DNA from: Klebsiella variicola
GTDB taxonomy: Bacteria > Pseudomonadota > Gammaproteobacteria > Enterobacterales > Enterobacteriaceae
Assembly: GCF_000828055.2 (NCBI RefSeq)
Contig: NZ_CP010523.2
Location: 248,001 to 312,000 of the forward strand
DNA: 64,000 nucleotides
Direction: 5' to 3'
Part shown: piece by piece, positions 1 through 11,588 of the stretch
How the letters are laid out: the number at the start of each line of letters is the position of its first letter
Numbering within the stretch: position 1 is the stretch's first letter
Notes under the pieces: model-generated
What the model was told of the DNA's origin: nothing
The model's input: the letters and a program-made list of their open reading frames with translations, nothing else
Database searches by the model: none
Position numbers and translations under genes: made by a program

Positions 1-1
1 G

Positions 2-745
2 GTGGAAGAAGAGTATGTCGACTGGGTGATCTCCCGGCCCTATATCTACCTTGTACTGCTCAATCTGGTCGGCGTCGCGGTGGGGATCTGGCGATTTATG
101 TATGGCCCGGAAAACGAAATTCTCACCGTCTGGGTGAGTATTGTCTGGGTGTTCTACAACCTGATTATTCTTGGCGGCGCGGTGGCGGTCTCGGTCGAAA
201 GCAAGCAGGTTCGCCGTTCGCATCGTGTCGAAATGAGCATGCCGGCGGCGATTGCCCGCGAAGATGGCCATCTGTTCTCCTGCACGGTTCACGACTATTC
301 CGACGGCGGGCTGGGGATCAAAATTCACGGCGACGCGCAGGTGCTGGAAGGCCAGAACGCCCGGCTGTTGCTCAAACGAGGACAGCAGGAATATGCCTTC
401 CCGGTAAGGGTCGCGCGGGTCAACGGCAGCGAGGTGGGGCTCCAGCTACTGCCGTTGACCAACCAACAGCATATCGATTTTGTGCAGTGTACGTTTGCCC
501 GCGCTGATACGTGGGCGCTTTGGCAGGATAGCTTCCCGGAAGACAAGCCGATGGAAAGCCTGCTGGATATCCTCAAGCTGGGCTTCCGTGGCTATCGTCA
601 CCTGGCGGAGTTTTCGCCGCCGTCGGTGAAGGTGGTTTTCCGCGCGCTCACTTCGCTGGTGGCCTGGATAGTGTCGTTTGTACCCCGACGCCCTGAACGC
701 GCCGCGCCGACGCTCTCCGCAGACCCGGCAATGGCTCAACAATGA
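2..745 (+). CDS. bcsA: Cellulose synthase catalytic subunit BcsA, 3' part only
   Basis: This is the C-terminal 247 residues of BcsA; the glycosyltransferase domain lies upstream of the window. BcsA is the inner-membrane enzyme that polymerises UDP-glucose into cellulose and threads the chain through the membrane. The fragment begins with two hydrophobic segments (about residues 13-30 and 42-63 of the fragment). A PilZ domain follows, with the c-di-GMP-binding RxxxR motif at fragment residues 71-75 and the DxSxxG motif starting at 98. An amphipathic tail ends at the TGA at 743-745. bcsB starts 10 nt later, so the two are probably co-transcribed. The family is assigned from the PilZ motifs and from bcsB-Z-C directly downstream. 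Confidence 0.95.
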   Translation: MEEEYVDWVISRPYIYLVLLNLVGVAVGIWRFMYGPENEILTVWVSIVWVFYNLIILGGAVAVSVESKQVRRSHRVEMSMPAAIAREDGHLFSCTVHDYSDGGLGIKIHGDAQVLEGQNARLLLKRGQQEYAFPVRVARVNGSEVGLQLLPLTNQQHIDFVQCTFARADTWALWQDSFPEDKPMESLLDILKLGFRGYRHLAEFSPPSVKVVFRALTSLVAWIVSFVPRRPERAAPTLSADPAMAQQ

Positions 746-755
746 TGATAATGCG

Positions 756-3101
756 ATGAAAAGAAAACTTTCCTGGATGTGTGCAGTAGCGGTGGGCATG
801 TGCAGCTGGTATCCGCTGGCCTCTTATGCGGCGCCAGCCGTCGTGGCGAACGCCGCCCCTGGCGTTCAGCCGCAGGTAGCGACCCCGGGCGCGCCGATCG
901 TGGTGGGCGAGCCAACGGCGGCCCTTGCCGAACCGACCGCCCCGGCGGCGGTGGCCGAGAACGTCCCGCAGCGGGAGGTGAAGCTGACTTTTGCCACCAT
1001 CGCGCCGCCGCCCGGCAGCATCGTGCTGCGCGGCTCACGGCCTGACGCGTCGGTCGAATTCGGCATGCGCAGCGATGAGCTGGTCGCCAACGCGCTGCTC
1101 AACCTGGAATACACCCCATCGCCTTCGCTGCTGCCCGTGCAGTCGCAGCTGAAAGTCTATCTCAACGATGAGCTGATGGGCGTCCTGCCCGTGACCAAAG
1201 AGCAGCTGGGGAAAAAGATCCGCGCGCAGTTGCCGATTGACCCGCTGTACATCACCGACTTCAACCGCGTACGGCTGGAGTTTGTCGGTCACTACCGCGA
1301 TGTCTGCGAAAACCCCGCCAGCAGCACGCTGTGGCTGGACGTCGGGCGCGAAAGCTATCTGGATCTCACCTACCAGTCGCTGAAGGTGCATAACGATCTG
1401 TCACACTTCCCGGTGCCGTTCTACGATCCGCGCGATAACCGCCCGCTGACGCTACCGATGATTTTCCCGGGCTCGCCAGCGGTGGCCCAGCAGCAGGCGG
1501 CGGCGATTGTCGCCTCCTGGTTCGGCAGCAAGGCCGGCTGGCGCGGCCAGCAGTTCCCGGTCTATTTCAACGAACTGCCGGATCGTAACGCCATTGTCTT
1601 CGCCACCAACGACAAGCGCCCGGACTTCCTGCGCGATCATCCGCCGGTCAAGGCGCCGACCATCGAAATGATCGACAACCCGAACGATCCTTACGTCAAG
1701 CTGTTGGTGATTTTCGGCCGCGATGATAACGATCTGCTGCTGGCAGCGAAGGGGATTGCCCAGGGCAATATTCTGTTCCGCGGCAGCAGCGTCACCGTGG
1801 ACGGCATCAAAACCCTGCAGCCGCGTCAGCCTTACGACGCACCGAACTGGGTGCGCACCGACCGCTCGGTCACCTTCGCTGAGCTGAAAACCTATGAGCA
1901 ACAGCTGCAGTCCAGCGGGCTGGTGCCGGATGCCATCACCGTGGCGCTTAATCTGCCGCCGGATCTCTATCTGCTGCGGGCCAACGGCATCGATATGGAT
2001 CTGAAATATCGCTACACCATGCCGCCGGTGAAGGACAGTTCGCGGATGGATATCAGCCTCAACGACCAGTTCCTGCAGTCGTTCAGCCTGAACAGCGCTC
2101 AGGACGTGAACAAACTGATCCTGCGCCTGCCGGTGCTGCAGGGGCTGCTGGACGGCAAATCAGAGGTCACCATCCCCGCGCTGCGTCTCGGGGCGGTCAA
2201 CCAGCTGCGCTTTGACTTCCAGTACATGAACCCGATGCCGGGCGGCTCCATCGACAACTGTATTACCTTCCAGCCGGTGCAGAACCATGTGGTGATTGGC
2301 GACGATTCGACCATCGACTTCTCGAAGTATTATCACTTTATCGCCCTGCCGGACCTGCGCGTCTTCGCCAATGCGGGCTTCCCTTACAGCCGTATGGCCG
2401 ACCTCTCCGACACGCTGGTGGTGGTGCCGAAAGCGCCGACCCAGGGCCAGGTGGCGACGCTGCTGCAGGCGCTGGGCGGTATCGGTTCGCAGACCGGTCT
2501 GGCGGCGATTAATCTGCAGATGACCGACGATGGCAACCAGATCAAGAACAAAGATGCGGATCTGCTGCTGATCGGCGCGATCCCGTCGTCCCTCAAGGAC
2601 GACACCAAAATCAACCTGCTGGTCGAGGCGACCAAAAGCTGGGTGAAAATGCCGATGCGCCACTATGACCTGGCGAGCATTTATCCCGATGACGATGCCC
2701 GCACGCCCAATACCCGCACCGACATTACCTCTTCCGGGCCGATGGCGGCGGTGATTGGCTTCCAGTCGCCGTATAACGATCAGCGCAGCGTGGTGGCCCT
2801 GCTGGCCGACAGCCCGCGCGGTAATGAACTGCTGACCAACGCCCTCAACGACAGCGGTAAGCGGGCAGCAATGTTTGGCTCGGTAGCGGTGATCCGCGAG
2901 TCCGGCGTCAACAGTCTGCGGGTAGGGGATATCTACTACGTGGGTCATCTGCCCTGGTTCGAGCGCATCTGGTTCGCGCTCTCTAACCACCCGATACTGC
3001 TGGCGATCTTCGCCGCTATCAGTATTGTGCTGCTGGCGTGGGTGCTGTGGCGCATGCTGCGCATCATCAGTCGCCGCCGTCTTAGCCTGGATGATGAATA
3101 A
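756..3101 (+). CDS. bcsB: Cellulose synthase periplasmic subunit BcsB
   Basis: BcsB is 781 aa, close to the usual size of about 780 residues. It is the periplasmic partner of BcsA, anchored in the inner membrane, and it guides the nascent glucan across the periplasm. The ATG at 756 gives a signal peptide beginning MKRKLSWMCAVAVGMCSW; the open frame upstream of it overlaps bcsA and is not used. An Ala/Pro-rich linker follows, then the conserved BcsB body (for example LNLEYTPSPSLLPVQSQLKV and FGRDDNDLL). A single C-terminal transmembrane helix (about residues 745-770) is followed by a basic tail. The gene sits 10 nt after bcsA and 3 nt before bcsZ, as in E. coli operon bcsABZC. Confidence 0.96.
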   Translation: MKRKLSWMCAVAVGMCSWYPLASYAAPAVVANAAPGVQPQVATPGAPIVVGEPTAALAEPTAPAAVAENVPQREVKLTFATIAPPPGSIVLRGSRPDASVEFGMRSDELVANALLNLEYTPSPSLLPVQSQLKVYLNDELMGVLPVTKEQLGKKIRAQLPIDPLYITDFNRVRLEFVGHYRDVCENPASSTLWLDVGRESYLDLTYQSLKVHNDLSHFPVPFYDPRDNRPLTLPMIFPGSPAVAQQQAAAIVASWFGSKAGWRGQQFPVYFNELPDRNAIVFATNDKRPDFLRDHPPVKAPTIEMIDNPNDPYVKLLVIFGRDDNDLLLAAKGIAQGNILFRGSSVTVDGIKTLQPRQPYDAPNWVRTDRSVTFAELKTYEQQLQSSGLVPDAITVALNLPPDLYLLRANGIDMDLKYRYTMPPVKDSSRMDISLNDQFLQSFSLNSAQDVNKLILRLPVLQGLLDGKSEVTIPALRLGAVNQLRFDFQYMNPMPGGSIDNCITFQPVQNHVVIGDDSTIDFSKYYHFIALPDLRVFANAGFPYSRMADLSDTLVVVPKAPTQGQVATLLQALGGIGSQTGLAAINLQMTDDGNQIKNKDADLLLIGAIPSSLKDDTKINLLVEATKSWVKMPMRHYDLASIYPDDDARTPNTRTDITSSGPMAAVIGFQSPYNDQRSVVALLADSPRGNELLTNALNDSGKRAAMFGSVAVIRESGVNSLRVGDIYYVGHLPWFERIWFALSNHPILLAIFAAISIVLLAWVLWRMLRIISRRRLSLDDE

Positions 3102-3104
3102 ACC

Positions 3105-4214
3105 ATGATGAAAGTACTTTGTGGCGCGGTGCTCTCCTCGCTGCTGCTGGCGGCGGGCCCGGTGAGCGCCGCCTGCCAGTGGCCCGCCTGGGAGCAGTTT
3201 AAAAAAGCGTACGTCAGCCCTGAGGGACGGGTGATTGACCCCAGCGATGCGCGCAAAATCTCCACCTCGGAAGGACAGAGCTATGGCCTGTTTTTCGCCC
3301 TGGCCGCCAACGATCGCGCAGGGTTCGACAAACTACTGACCTGGACGCAGAACAACCTGGCGGAAGGCGACCTGCGGCAACATCTGCCGGGCTGGCTGTG
3401 GGGCAAAAAGGACGATGAGCAGTGGACGTTGCTGGACAGCAACTCGGCCTCCGACTCGGATCTGTGGATAGCCTGGGCGCTGCTGGAGGCGGGCCGCCTG
3501 TGGCAGCAGCCGCAGTACACCGAGACCGGCAAAGCACTGCTGGCGCGGATTGTCGAGGAAGAGACGGTGGCGGTGCCCGGTCTTGGCACGATGCTGCTGC
3601 CGGGAAAAGTCGGTTTTGCCGATGACAGCGGCTGGCGGTTTAACCCCAGCTATCTTCCGCCGCAGCTGGCCACCTACTTTGTGCGTTTTGGCGCGCCGTG
3701 GCCTGCCCTGCGCGACAGTAACCTGCGCCTGCTGCTGGAAACCGCGCCGAAAGGCTTTACGCCGGACTGGGTGCGTTATGAGAAAGGGAAAGGCTGGCAG
3801 CTGAAAACCGAGAAACCGCTGATCGGTAGCTATGACGCGATTCGCGTCTACCTGTGGGTGGGCATGCTCCATGATGGCGATAAGCAGAAAGCGCGACTGC
3901 TGCAACGCTTCGCGCCGATGGCGGCGCAGACCACGGAGCAGGGGGTACCGCCGGAGAAAGTGAATATCGCCACCGGCAAAACCAGCGGCCAGGGGCCCGT
4001 GGGCTTCTCCGCGGTGATGCTACCGTTTTTACAGGACGACGAGGCCCGGTCGGTGCAACGCCAGCGCGTCGCCGATAACTATCCCGGCGCGGATGCCTAC
4101 TACAGCGCAGTTCTGACGCTGTTCGGCCAGGGTTGGGATCAACACCGTTTTCGTTTCACTGCGGGTGGCGAATTACAACCTGACTGGAACCAGGAATGCG
4201 CAAGCTCTCACTAA
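3105..4214 (+). CDS. bcsZ: Periplasmic endo-1,4-beta-glucanase BcsZ (GH8)
   Basis: BcsZ is a 369-aa glycoside hydrolase family 8 cellulase. It trims cellulose chains in the periplasm and is needed for normal cellulose output. A signal peptide covers about residues 1-23 and is followed by [14 protein letters not shown]. The proposed general acid is E56 in the [15 protein letters not shown] motif; the matching aspartate lies in [12 protein letters not shown] (about D244, by alignment to the E. coli protein from memory). The family motif [18 protein letters not shown] is also present. Translation starts 3 nt after bcsB, and the 3' end overlaps the start of bcsC by 19 nt, which suggests coupled translation. 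The ATG at 3105 is immediately followed by a second ATG at 3108. Confidence 0.95.
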   Translation: MMKVLCGAVLSSLLLAAGPVSAACQWPAWEQFKKAYVSPEGRVIDPSDARKISTSEGQSYGLFFALAANDRAGFDKLLTWTQNNLAEGDLRQHLPGWLWGKKDDEQWTLLDSNSASDSDLWIAWALLEAGRLWQQPQYTETGKALLARIVEEETVAVPGLGTMLLPGKVGFADDSGWRFNPSYLPPQLATYFVRFGAPWPALRDSNLRLLLETAPKGFTPDWVRYEKGKGWQLKTEKPLIGSYDAIRVYLWVGMLHDGDKQKARLLQRFAPMAAQTTEQGVPPEKVNIATGKTSGQGPVGFSAVMLPFLQDDEARSVQRQRVADNYPGADAYYSAVLTLFGQGWDQHRFRFTAGGELQPDWNQECASSH

Positions 4215-7200
4215 GTTTACTCACGCTGTCCCTCGGCGTGGCGCTGCTGCCGTTAGCGCAGGCGGCGACGACGCCTGCCCAGGAGCATCTGCTGGAGCAG
4301 GTCCGCCTTGGCGAGGCCAGTAATCGTGAAGACCTGGTGCGCCAGTCGCTGTACCGCCTGGAGCTGATTGATCCCAACAACCCGGATCTGATTGCCGCGC
4401 GGATGCGCTACCTGCTGCGTCAGGGGGATGCCGCCGGGGCGCAAAAAGAGCTGGAACGACTGACGAAGCTGGCGCCGGACTCCCCGGAGCTGAAGGCGTC
4501 GCGCAATGAGATGAAAAGCAACACCGGCGAGGGCCGGCAGGCGCTGCAGCAGGCGCGACTGCTGGGCGTGGCCGGGAAGGTCGATGAAGCCATCGCCGCC
4601 TATGAACAACTGTACGGCGGGGTGCCGGATGACGTTGACGTCGCCATTGAATACTGGACGCTGGTGGCGCGCCTGCCCGCTCGCCATAGCGAAGGCGTCA
4701 GCCAGTTGAAAAAACTGAACGCCAGCGCGCCGGGCAACGTCAGCCTGCTGACTTCGCTGGCGAAGCAGATGTTTGCCGATAACAAACTGCAGGAAGGGTT
4801 TGCCTATCTGGCGGAGATGGCCCGCTCGGCCTCAGGACGCGGCATCGCCGCCGACATGTGGTTCAGTGAAGTGAAAAGCATGCCGGTGAGCAAGGCCAGC
4901 GTGCAGGCGTTGCAGCAATTTCTCCTGCAGTTTCCCACCGGCTCGGTGGCGGCGAACGCCCGCGTTCTGCTCGACCAGCAGCAGGCGCAGCTGCAGGATC
5001 CGACCTTCCGCGCCCGCTCGGAAGGGCTGGCGGCGGTCAAGTCCGGGAATGCCTCGCAGGCGGTCGCGGATCTTCAGAAAGCCGTTCAGGCCGACAGCCG
5101 CGACAGCGATGCGGTGGGCGCCCTCGGCCAGGCCTATTCCCAGCGCGGCGATCGCGCGCGGGCAGTGGCGCAGCTCAATAAAGCGATTGCCATGGACCCC
5201 GACAGCCCGAACCGCGGCAAATGGGACAGCCTGCTGCAAACCAACCGTTACTGGCTGCTGATCAAGCAGGGGGATAACGCCCTGAAAGCCGGCCAGCTTT
5301 CGCAGGCGCAGAACTATTATGCCCAGGCGCAGCGGGTCGATCGCACCGACAGTTATGCCGTGCTGGGATTGGGGGACGTCGCGGCGGCGCGCAAAGAGTC
5401 GGCAGCGGCGGAGCGCTATTACCAGCAGGCGTTGCGCCTGGATCGCGGTAATAATCTGGCGGTGCGCGGTCTGGCCAACCTCTATCGCGCCGAATCGCCG
5501 GAGAAAGCCAGCGCCTGGATCGCCGGCCTCCCTCCCGCTCAGCGGCGGAGCATCGATGATATTGAGCGCAGTCTGACCAACGACCGGCTGGAGAAACAGG
5601 CGCAGGCCCTGGAAAGTCAGGGCAACTGGGCGCAGGCGGCGGAAGTCCAGCGTCGGCGCCTGGCGCTGGATCCGGACAGCGTGTGGATAACCTACCGTCT
5701 GGCGCGCGATCTGGTTAGCGCCGGTGAACGCCAGGAGGCCGACGCGCTGATGCGGGCGATGGTCAACCGCCAGCCGCAGGATGCTGAACGGGTCTACGCC
5801 TCGGGGCTCTACCTGTCGGGAAACGACCAGGACGATCTGGCCCTGGCGCAAATCGCCGCTCTGCCGCGCAGCGCGTGGACGGATAATATTCGTGAGCTCG
5901 AAGCGCGTTTGCAAAGCGACCGGGTGCTGCGCCAGGCCAACCAGCTGCGCGACAGCGGTAACGAAGCGCAGGCGATCGCCCTTATCCAACAGCAGCCCGC
6001 CTCGGTGCGCTATGACCTGACGCTGGCCGACTGGGCGCAGCAGCGCGGCGACAGCCAGACGGCGATTGCCGACTATCAGCGGGTGCTGCGCCAGGAGGCC
6101 GACAATGGCGATGCGCGCCTCGGCCTTGCGGAAGTCTACCTGGCCGAGGGCGATAAACAGGCCGCCCGGGCGCAGGTCATGCAGTTGAAAGGCGCAGAGA
6201 CCGAATCCATGAATATGCAGCGTCGGGTCGCGCTGGCGCGAGCCGGCCTTGGCGATACCGCTGATGCCCAACAGATTTTTAACCAGATTGTGCCGCAGGC
6301 GAAGGCGCAGCCGCCCTCGATGGAGAGCGCGTTGGTGCTGCGCGATGCCGCGCGCTTTGCCACCCAGACCGGGGCGCCGCAGCAGGCGCTGACGCACTAC
6401 CGGGAGGCGATGGTGGCCTCCGGCATCGCCCCCGTGCAGCCGCAGAATAACGATACCTTTACGCGGCTGACGCGCAACGACAGCCAGGATGACTGGCTGA
6501 AGCGCGGGATCCGTAGCGATGCCGCCGATCTTTATCGCCAGCAGGATCTGAACGTCACCCTGGAACACGACTTCTGGGGTTCCAGCGGCACCGGCGGCTA
6601 TTCCGACCTGAAGGCGCATACCACCATGCTGCAGGTGGATGCTCCGCTGGCGGATGGCCGGATGTTCTTTCGCACCGATCTGGTCAATATGGATGCCGGC
6701 AGCTTTTCCACCCACAGCGACGGGAGCTACTCGCCCAACTGGGGCACCTGCGGGGAGATCGCCTGTACCAGCGGCAGTAAAAACCAGACCGACAGCGGGG
6801 CCAGCGTGGCGGTCGGCTGGAAGAATGACACCTGGAGCGGCGATATCGGCACCACCCCGATGGGCTTCAATGTCGTCGATGTGGTGGGGGGGCTGAGCTA
6901 CAGCAGCGATGTCGGGCCGGTGGGGTACACGGTCAACGTCCACCGGCGCCCCATCTCCAGCTCGCTGCTCTCCTTTGGCGGGCAGAAAGACAGCAGCAGC
7001 CATACCGGCACCACCTGGGGCGGCGTCCGCGCCGACGGCGGCGGCCTGAGCCTCAGTTATGACCGGGGCGAAGCGCACGGCATCTGGTCCTCGCTGGGGG
7101 CCGATTCGCTGACCGGTAAAAACGTGGCGGATAACTGGCGCGTGCGCTGGATGACCGGGTACTACTACAAGGTCATCAACGAGAATAATCGTCGCGTCAC

Positions 7201-7675
7201 CGTCGGCCTCAACAATATGATCTGGCACTACGACAAAGATCTCAGCGGTTACACCCTCGGCCAGGGCGGCTATTACAGCCCGCAGGAGTATCTCTCATTC
7301 GCCGTGCCGGTGACCTGGCGTCAGCGTACCGAGAACTGGTCCTGGGAGCTCGGCGGGTCGGTGTCATGGTCCCATTCGCGCACCCAGACGCAAGCCCGTT
7401 ATCCGCTGCTGAACCTGATCCCGTCCGACTACCGCCAGCGCGCCAGCGAGCTGACGGAGGAGGGGAGCAGCAGTCAGGGATTCGGTTACACCGCCAGAGC
7501 GCTGGTGGAGCGGCGGGTGACCAGCAACTGGTTCGTCGGCGCCGCGGTCGATATTCAGCAGGCGAAGGATTACACCCCGAGCCATGCGCTGCTTTACGTC
7601 CGCTACTCGGCGGCCGGCTGGCAGGGGGATCTGGATATGCCGCCCCAGCCGCTGGTGCCCTACGCCGACTGGTAG
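4196..7675 (+). CDS. bcsC: Cellulose export outer-membrane protein BcsC
   Basis: BcsC is 1159 aa, matching the family size of about 1157. It forms the outer-membrane exit for cellulose. The signal peptide is at about residues 1-24 (cleavage near AQAATTPAQ). A long periplasmic solenoid of TPR repeats, rich in Ala/Gln/Leu, spans roughly residues 25-780; examples are [12 protein letters not shown] and [17 protein letters not shown]. The C-terminal part, about 800-1159, is the beta-barrel and ends with VPYADW. The start codon lies inside bcsZ. The gene closes the bcsABZC operon. A very long open frame on the opposite strand is a GC-rich shadow of this gene. Confidence 0.96.
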   Translation: MRKLSLSLLTLSLGVALLPLAQAATTPAQEHLLEQVRLGEASNREDLVRQSLYRLELIDPNNPDLIAARMRYLLRQGDAAGAQKELERLTKLAPDSPELKASRNEMKSNTGEGRQALQQARLLGVAGKVDEAIAAYEQLYGGVPDDVDVAIEYWTLVARLPARHSEGVSQLKKLNASAPGNVSLLTSLAKQMFADNKLQEGFAYLAEMARSASGRGIAADMWFSEVKSMPVSKASVQALQQFLLQFPTGSVAANARVLLDQQQAQLQDPTFRARSEGLAAVKSGNASQAVADLQKAVQADSRDSDAVGALGQAYSQRGDRARAVAQLNKAIAMDPDSPNRGKWDSLLQTNRYWLLIKQGDNALKAGQLSQAQNYYAQAQRVDRTDSYAVLGLGDVAAARKESAAAERYYQQALRLDRGNNLAVRGLANLYRAESPEKASAWIAGLPPAQRRSIDDIERSLTNDRLEKQAQALESQGNWAQAAEVQRRRLALDPDSVWITYRLARDLVSAGERQEADALMRAMVNRQPQDAERVYASGLYLSGNDQDDLALAQIAALPRSAWTDNIRELEARLQSDRVLRQANQLRDSGNEAQAIALIQQQPASVRYDLTLADWAQQRGDSQTAIADYQRVLRQEADNGDARLGLAEVYLAEGDKQAARAQVMQLKGAETESMNMQRRVALARAGLGDTADAQQIFNQIVPQAKAQPPSMESALVLRDAARFATQTGAPQQALTHYREAMVASGIAPVQPQNNDTFTRLTRNDSQDDWLKRGIRSDAADLYRQQDLNVTLEHDFWGSSGTGGYSDLKAHTTMLQVDAPLADGRMFFRTDLVNMDAGSFSTHSDGSYSPNWGTCGEIACTSGSKNQTDSGASVAVGWKNDTWSGDIGTTPMGFNVVDVVGGLSYSSDVGPVGYTVNVHRRPISSSLLSFGGQKDSSSHTGTTWGGVRADGGGLSLSYDRGEAHGIWSSLGADSLTGKNVADNWRVRWMTGYYYKVINENNRRVTVGLNNMIWHYDKDLSGYTLGQGGYYSPQEYLSFAVPVTWRQRTENWSWELGGSVSWSHSRTQTQARYPLLNLIPSDYRQRASELTEEGSSSQGFGYTARALVERRVTSNWFVGAAVDIQQAKDYTPSHALLYVRYSAAGWQGDLDMPPQPLVPYADW

Positions 7676-7756
7676 CAGAATAGGCTGAATTACGTCACAG
7701 AGCGCCACTCCACGACGCGCTTCGCGTATACTCGTGAGGCATTGCCCACCGTCGGC

Positions 7757-7778
7757 CGCCGGGGCGATTTCCCCGGCG
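7757..7778 (+). terminator. Hairpin after bcsC, possible weak terminator
   Basis: A perfect 8-bp stem (CGCCGGGG paired with CCCCGGCG) encloses the 6-nt loop CGATTT, about 80 nt after the bcsC stop. No T-run follows, so it is not a classical intrinsic terminator. It may attenuate read-through or stabilise the mRNA end. Confidence 0.35.
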
Positions 7779-7845
7779 TCTGCGCCACCGCGCGGAAATA
7801 TCCCGTCACTTCATCCCTCGCGGGCGTGGGCGAAGGATTTGAGTA

Positions 7846-7851
7846 TATAAT
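7846..7851 (+). promoter_or_regulatory. Candidate -10 element for pdeK/yhjK
   Basis: A perfect TATAAT lies 68 nt upstream of the yhjK start codon, in the 243-nt gap after bcsC. No good -35 hexamer is visible at normal spacing, so this is only a candidate. It would allow yhjK to be transcribed separately from the bcs operon. Confidence 0.4.
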
Positions 7852-7918
7852 CAGCCTGAAACGACCGGCATTGAAGGATTGATACCGGGTATGCATTCAG
7901 TATCAGTGGAGAACACCG

Positions 7919-9925
7919 TTGCGCGTCAGCCGTTCACTTACAATCAAACAGATGGCGATGGTCGCGAGCGTGTCCATGGCCTTTGTATTGGTTTTTTGCA
8001 CTATTTTGCTGTTTCACTTTGTGCAACAGAGTCGCTTTACCACGGCCACGCAGTTAGAAAGTATCGCGCGATCCGTTCGCGAACCGCTGTCTGCGGCTAT
8101 TCTGAAAGCCGATATTCCGGAAGCGGAAGCCATTTTAAGCCGTATCCAGCCTGCTGGCATCGTCAGCCGGGCGGATGTGGTGTTGCCGAACCAGTTCCAG
8201 GCGCTGCGGATGCGATTTATCCCCGAGCGGCCGGTGCCGGTGACCGTCACCCGGCTGTTTGAGCTGCCGGTGCAGATTTCGCTGCCTATTTATTCACTGG
8301 AACGGCCGGCTAACCCCCAGCCGCTGGCCTATCTCGTGCTGCAGGCGGATTCATACCGCATGTATAAATTCGTCATGAGCGCCCTTGCTACGTTAGTGAC
8401 GGCTTACTTACTTTTGGTGCTGATGCTGACGGTGGCGCTTACCTGGTGCATCAACCGGCTGATGGTGCGCCCCCTGCGGCGTATCGCCCGCGAGCTGAAC
8501 GATCTCTCCCAGCAGGATCGTCTCGGCCATCAGCTAACGCTCCCGCGCCTGCACCATGACGACGAGATCGGTATGCTGGTGCGCAGCTATAACCGCAACC
8601 AGCAGAGCCTGGTGCGCCAGCATGATGAACTGTCCATCCAGTCGACCCGCTTCCCGGTCTCAGAGTTGCCGAATAAAGCCTTTTTGCTGGCGATGCTGGA
8701 GCAGACGGTGGCCCGCCCCCAGAGCGCCGCGCTAATCGTCGTCGCCTGCGAAACCCTGCAGGATGCCGCCGGGGTCCTCAAGGAGAGCCAGCGCGAAATG
8801 CTGCTCCTGACGCTGGTGGAGAAGCTGCGAGCCGCCATTCCGCCGCAAATGGTGCTGGCTCAGGTGAGCGGGTATGACTTCGCGATTCTCGCCGATGGCC
8901 TTGCCGAACCGTGGCAGGCGGTGACGTTAAGTAAGCAAGTGCTCACTATTATTAATGAGCGTTTGCCGCTGCATGGGCTGCAGCTGCGCCCCTACGCCAG
9001 CGTCGGGATCGCCATGTTCCACGCCGGGCTCAGCGCCGAGCAGTTTTACCGGCGCGCGGTGTCGGCTGCCGTCACCGCACGACGTAAAGGCAAAAACCAG
9101 ATTGAGTTCTTCGATCCCGAGCAGATGGAAAAGGCTCAGCGCCGTCTGATGGAAGAGCACGACATTATGACCGCCCTCGACAACCAGCAGTTCGCTATCT
9201 GGCTGCAGCCGCAGGTGGCCTGCGCCAGCGGCGAGATCTGCGGCGCCGAAGTGCTGCTGCGCCAGCGGCAGGCGGATGGCAGCTGGTCGCTACCACCGTC
9301 GCTGATTGAGCGCATTGAGTCCTGCGGGCTGATTATCCCGGTCGGCTACTGGGTGATGGAAGAGGCCTGCCGCCAGCTGGCGGCCTGGCAAAGCCAGGGG
9401 ATTATGCTGCCGCTGTCGGTCAATGTTTCCCTGCTCCAGCTGCTGGAACACGACCGTGGCGAGGAGATGCTAAAGCTGATCGCCCGCTACCGTATCGCCC
9501 CTGGCACCCTCATCCTCGAGGTGACGGAGAGCTGCCGGATGGACGATCCGCAGGATGTGATGGCGCGGTTGCGACCGCTGCGCGAGGCCGGGGTACAGAT
9601 TGCGCTGGATGATTTTGGCATGGGTTATGCCGGGTTGCACCAGCTGCAGCAGATGAAAGCTCTGCCGGTGGATATTCTGAAAATCGATAAAGTATTCATC
9701 GATATGCTGCCGGAGGATGTCAGCATGGTGCCGGCGATGATCCAGCTCGCGCGCGGCCTGTCGCTGCGTATCGTGGCGGAAGGGGTGGAGAACGACGCCC
9801 AGTACCGCTGGTTGCAAGCCGCGGGCGTCGAGGTGCTCCAGGGCCATCTGTTCGGTTGCGCTTTGCCGCTGGAGGCATTCAGCGCGCGCTATCTCTCCCC
9901 GGTTCGTGAGGATGAAAATTTGTAA
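7919..9925 (+). CDS. pdeK: Membrane-bound degenerate GGDEF / EAL c-di-GMP phosphodiesterase PdeK (YhjK)
   Basis: The 668-aa protein matches E. coli YhjK/PdeK. The start is TTG at 7919 ([14 protein letters not shown]), supported by GGAG 7 nt upstream and by homology. It has two membrane helices (about 13-35 and 155-185) flanking a periplasmic sensor segment, then a HAMP-like stretch. The GGDEF domain is degenerate: SGYDF stands at 317-321 where GGDEF is expected, so cyclase activity is unlikely. The EAL domain reads EVL at 444-446, with [11 protein letters not shown] around 563-573 and AEGVEN near the end, so hydrolysis of c-di-GMP is plausible. Its place next to bcs, whose synthase is PilZ-controlled, fits local control of cellulose output. 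Confidence 0.93.
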   Translation: MRVSRSLTIKQMAMVASVSMAFVLVFCTILLFHFVQQSRFTTATQLESIARSVREPLSAAILKADIPEAEAILSRIQPAGIVSRADVVLPNQFQALRMRFIPERPVPVTVTRLFELPVQISLPIYSLERPANPQPLAYLVLQADSYRMYKFVMSALATLVTAYLLLVLMLTVALTWCINRLMVRPLRRIARELNDLSQQDRLGHQLTLPRLHHDDEIGMLVRSYNRNQQSLVRQHDELSIQSTRFPVSELPNKAFLLAMLEQTVARPQSAALIVVACETLQDAAGVLKESQREMLLLTLVEKLRAAIPPQMVLAQVSGYDFAILADGLAEPWQAVTLSKQVLTIINERLPLHGLQLRPYASVGIAMFHAGLSAEQFYRRAVSAAVTARRKGKNQIEFFDPEQMEKAQRRLMEEHDIMTALDNQQFAIWLQPQVACASGEICGAEVLLRQRQADGSWSLPPSLIERIESCGLIIPVGYWVMEEACRQLAAWQSQGIMLPLSVNVSLLQLLEHDRGEEMLKLIARYRIAPGTLILEVTESCRMDDPQDVMARLRPLREAGVQIALDDFGMGYAGLHQLQQMKALPVDILKIDKVFIDMLPEDVSMVPAMIQLARGLSLRIVAEGVENDAQYRWLQAAGVEVLQGHLFGCALPLEAFSARYLSPVREDENL

Positions 9926-9991
9926 ATGTTTTGTTGACTTGTGCGAGTCAGCTCAAAGATTTTAACAATTGCGTTGCACTTTCGGCGTTAG

Positions 9992-11368
<1,377 letters not shown>

Positions 11369-11381
11369 ATCCTCCTCTTAG

Positions 11382-11409
11382 GCCCGTACTCCCTTGCTGG
11401 AGTACGGGC
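11382..11409 (+). terminator. Terminator-like hairpin after dctA
   Basis: A perfect 11-bp stem (GCCCGTACTCC paired with GGAGTACGGGC) has a 6-nt loop and starts 14 nt after the dctA stop. The following sequence, TCCTGCGC, is a poor U-tract, so termination could be partial. Confidence 0.6.
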
Positions 11410-11429
11410 TCCTGCGCATAATTAGAGGT

Positions 11430-11450
11430 CATTTCCGCTTGGCGGAAATG
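11430..11450. other. Perfect 9-bp inverted repeat in the dctA-yhjJ gap
   Basis: CATTTCCGC and GCGGAAATG are separated by only TTG. The repeat lies between the dctA terminator-like hairpin and yhjJ. It could be a second terminator element, an mRNA hairpin in the yhjJ leader, or a protein site. No function is recognised. Confidence 0.35.
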
Positions 11451-11588
11451 ACACGAAATGATTATTTTGCGTTGTCATGCGACATTTTCGTCTCCGTGTG
11501 GTCTAACCGACGTATTTCACTCTCACTTTTTTTCGGCAGCCCGTCAGTGGGGTGCTGTTGTAACCAGGAATGTTCATCAGGGGTTCAC

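Noticed and set aside
4832-7228. 798-codon open frame on the minus strand inside bcsC
   Set aside because: It lies wholly antisense to a conserved gene and has an Arg/His/Ala/Gly-rich composition typical of GC-rich shadow frames, with no recognisable domain.
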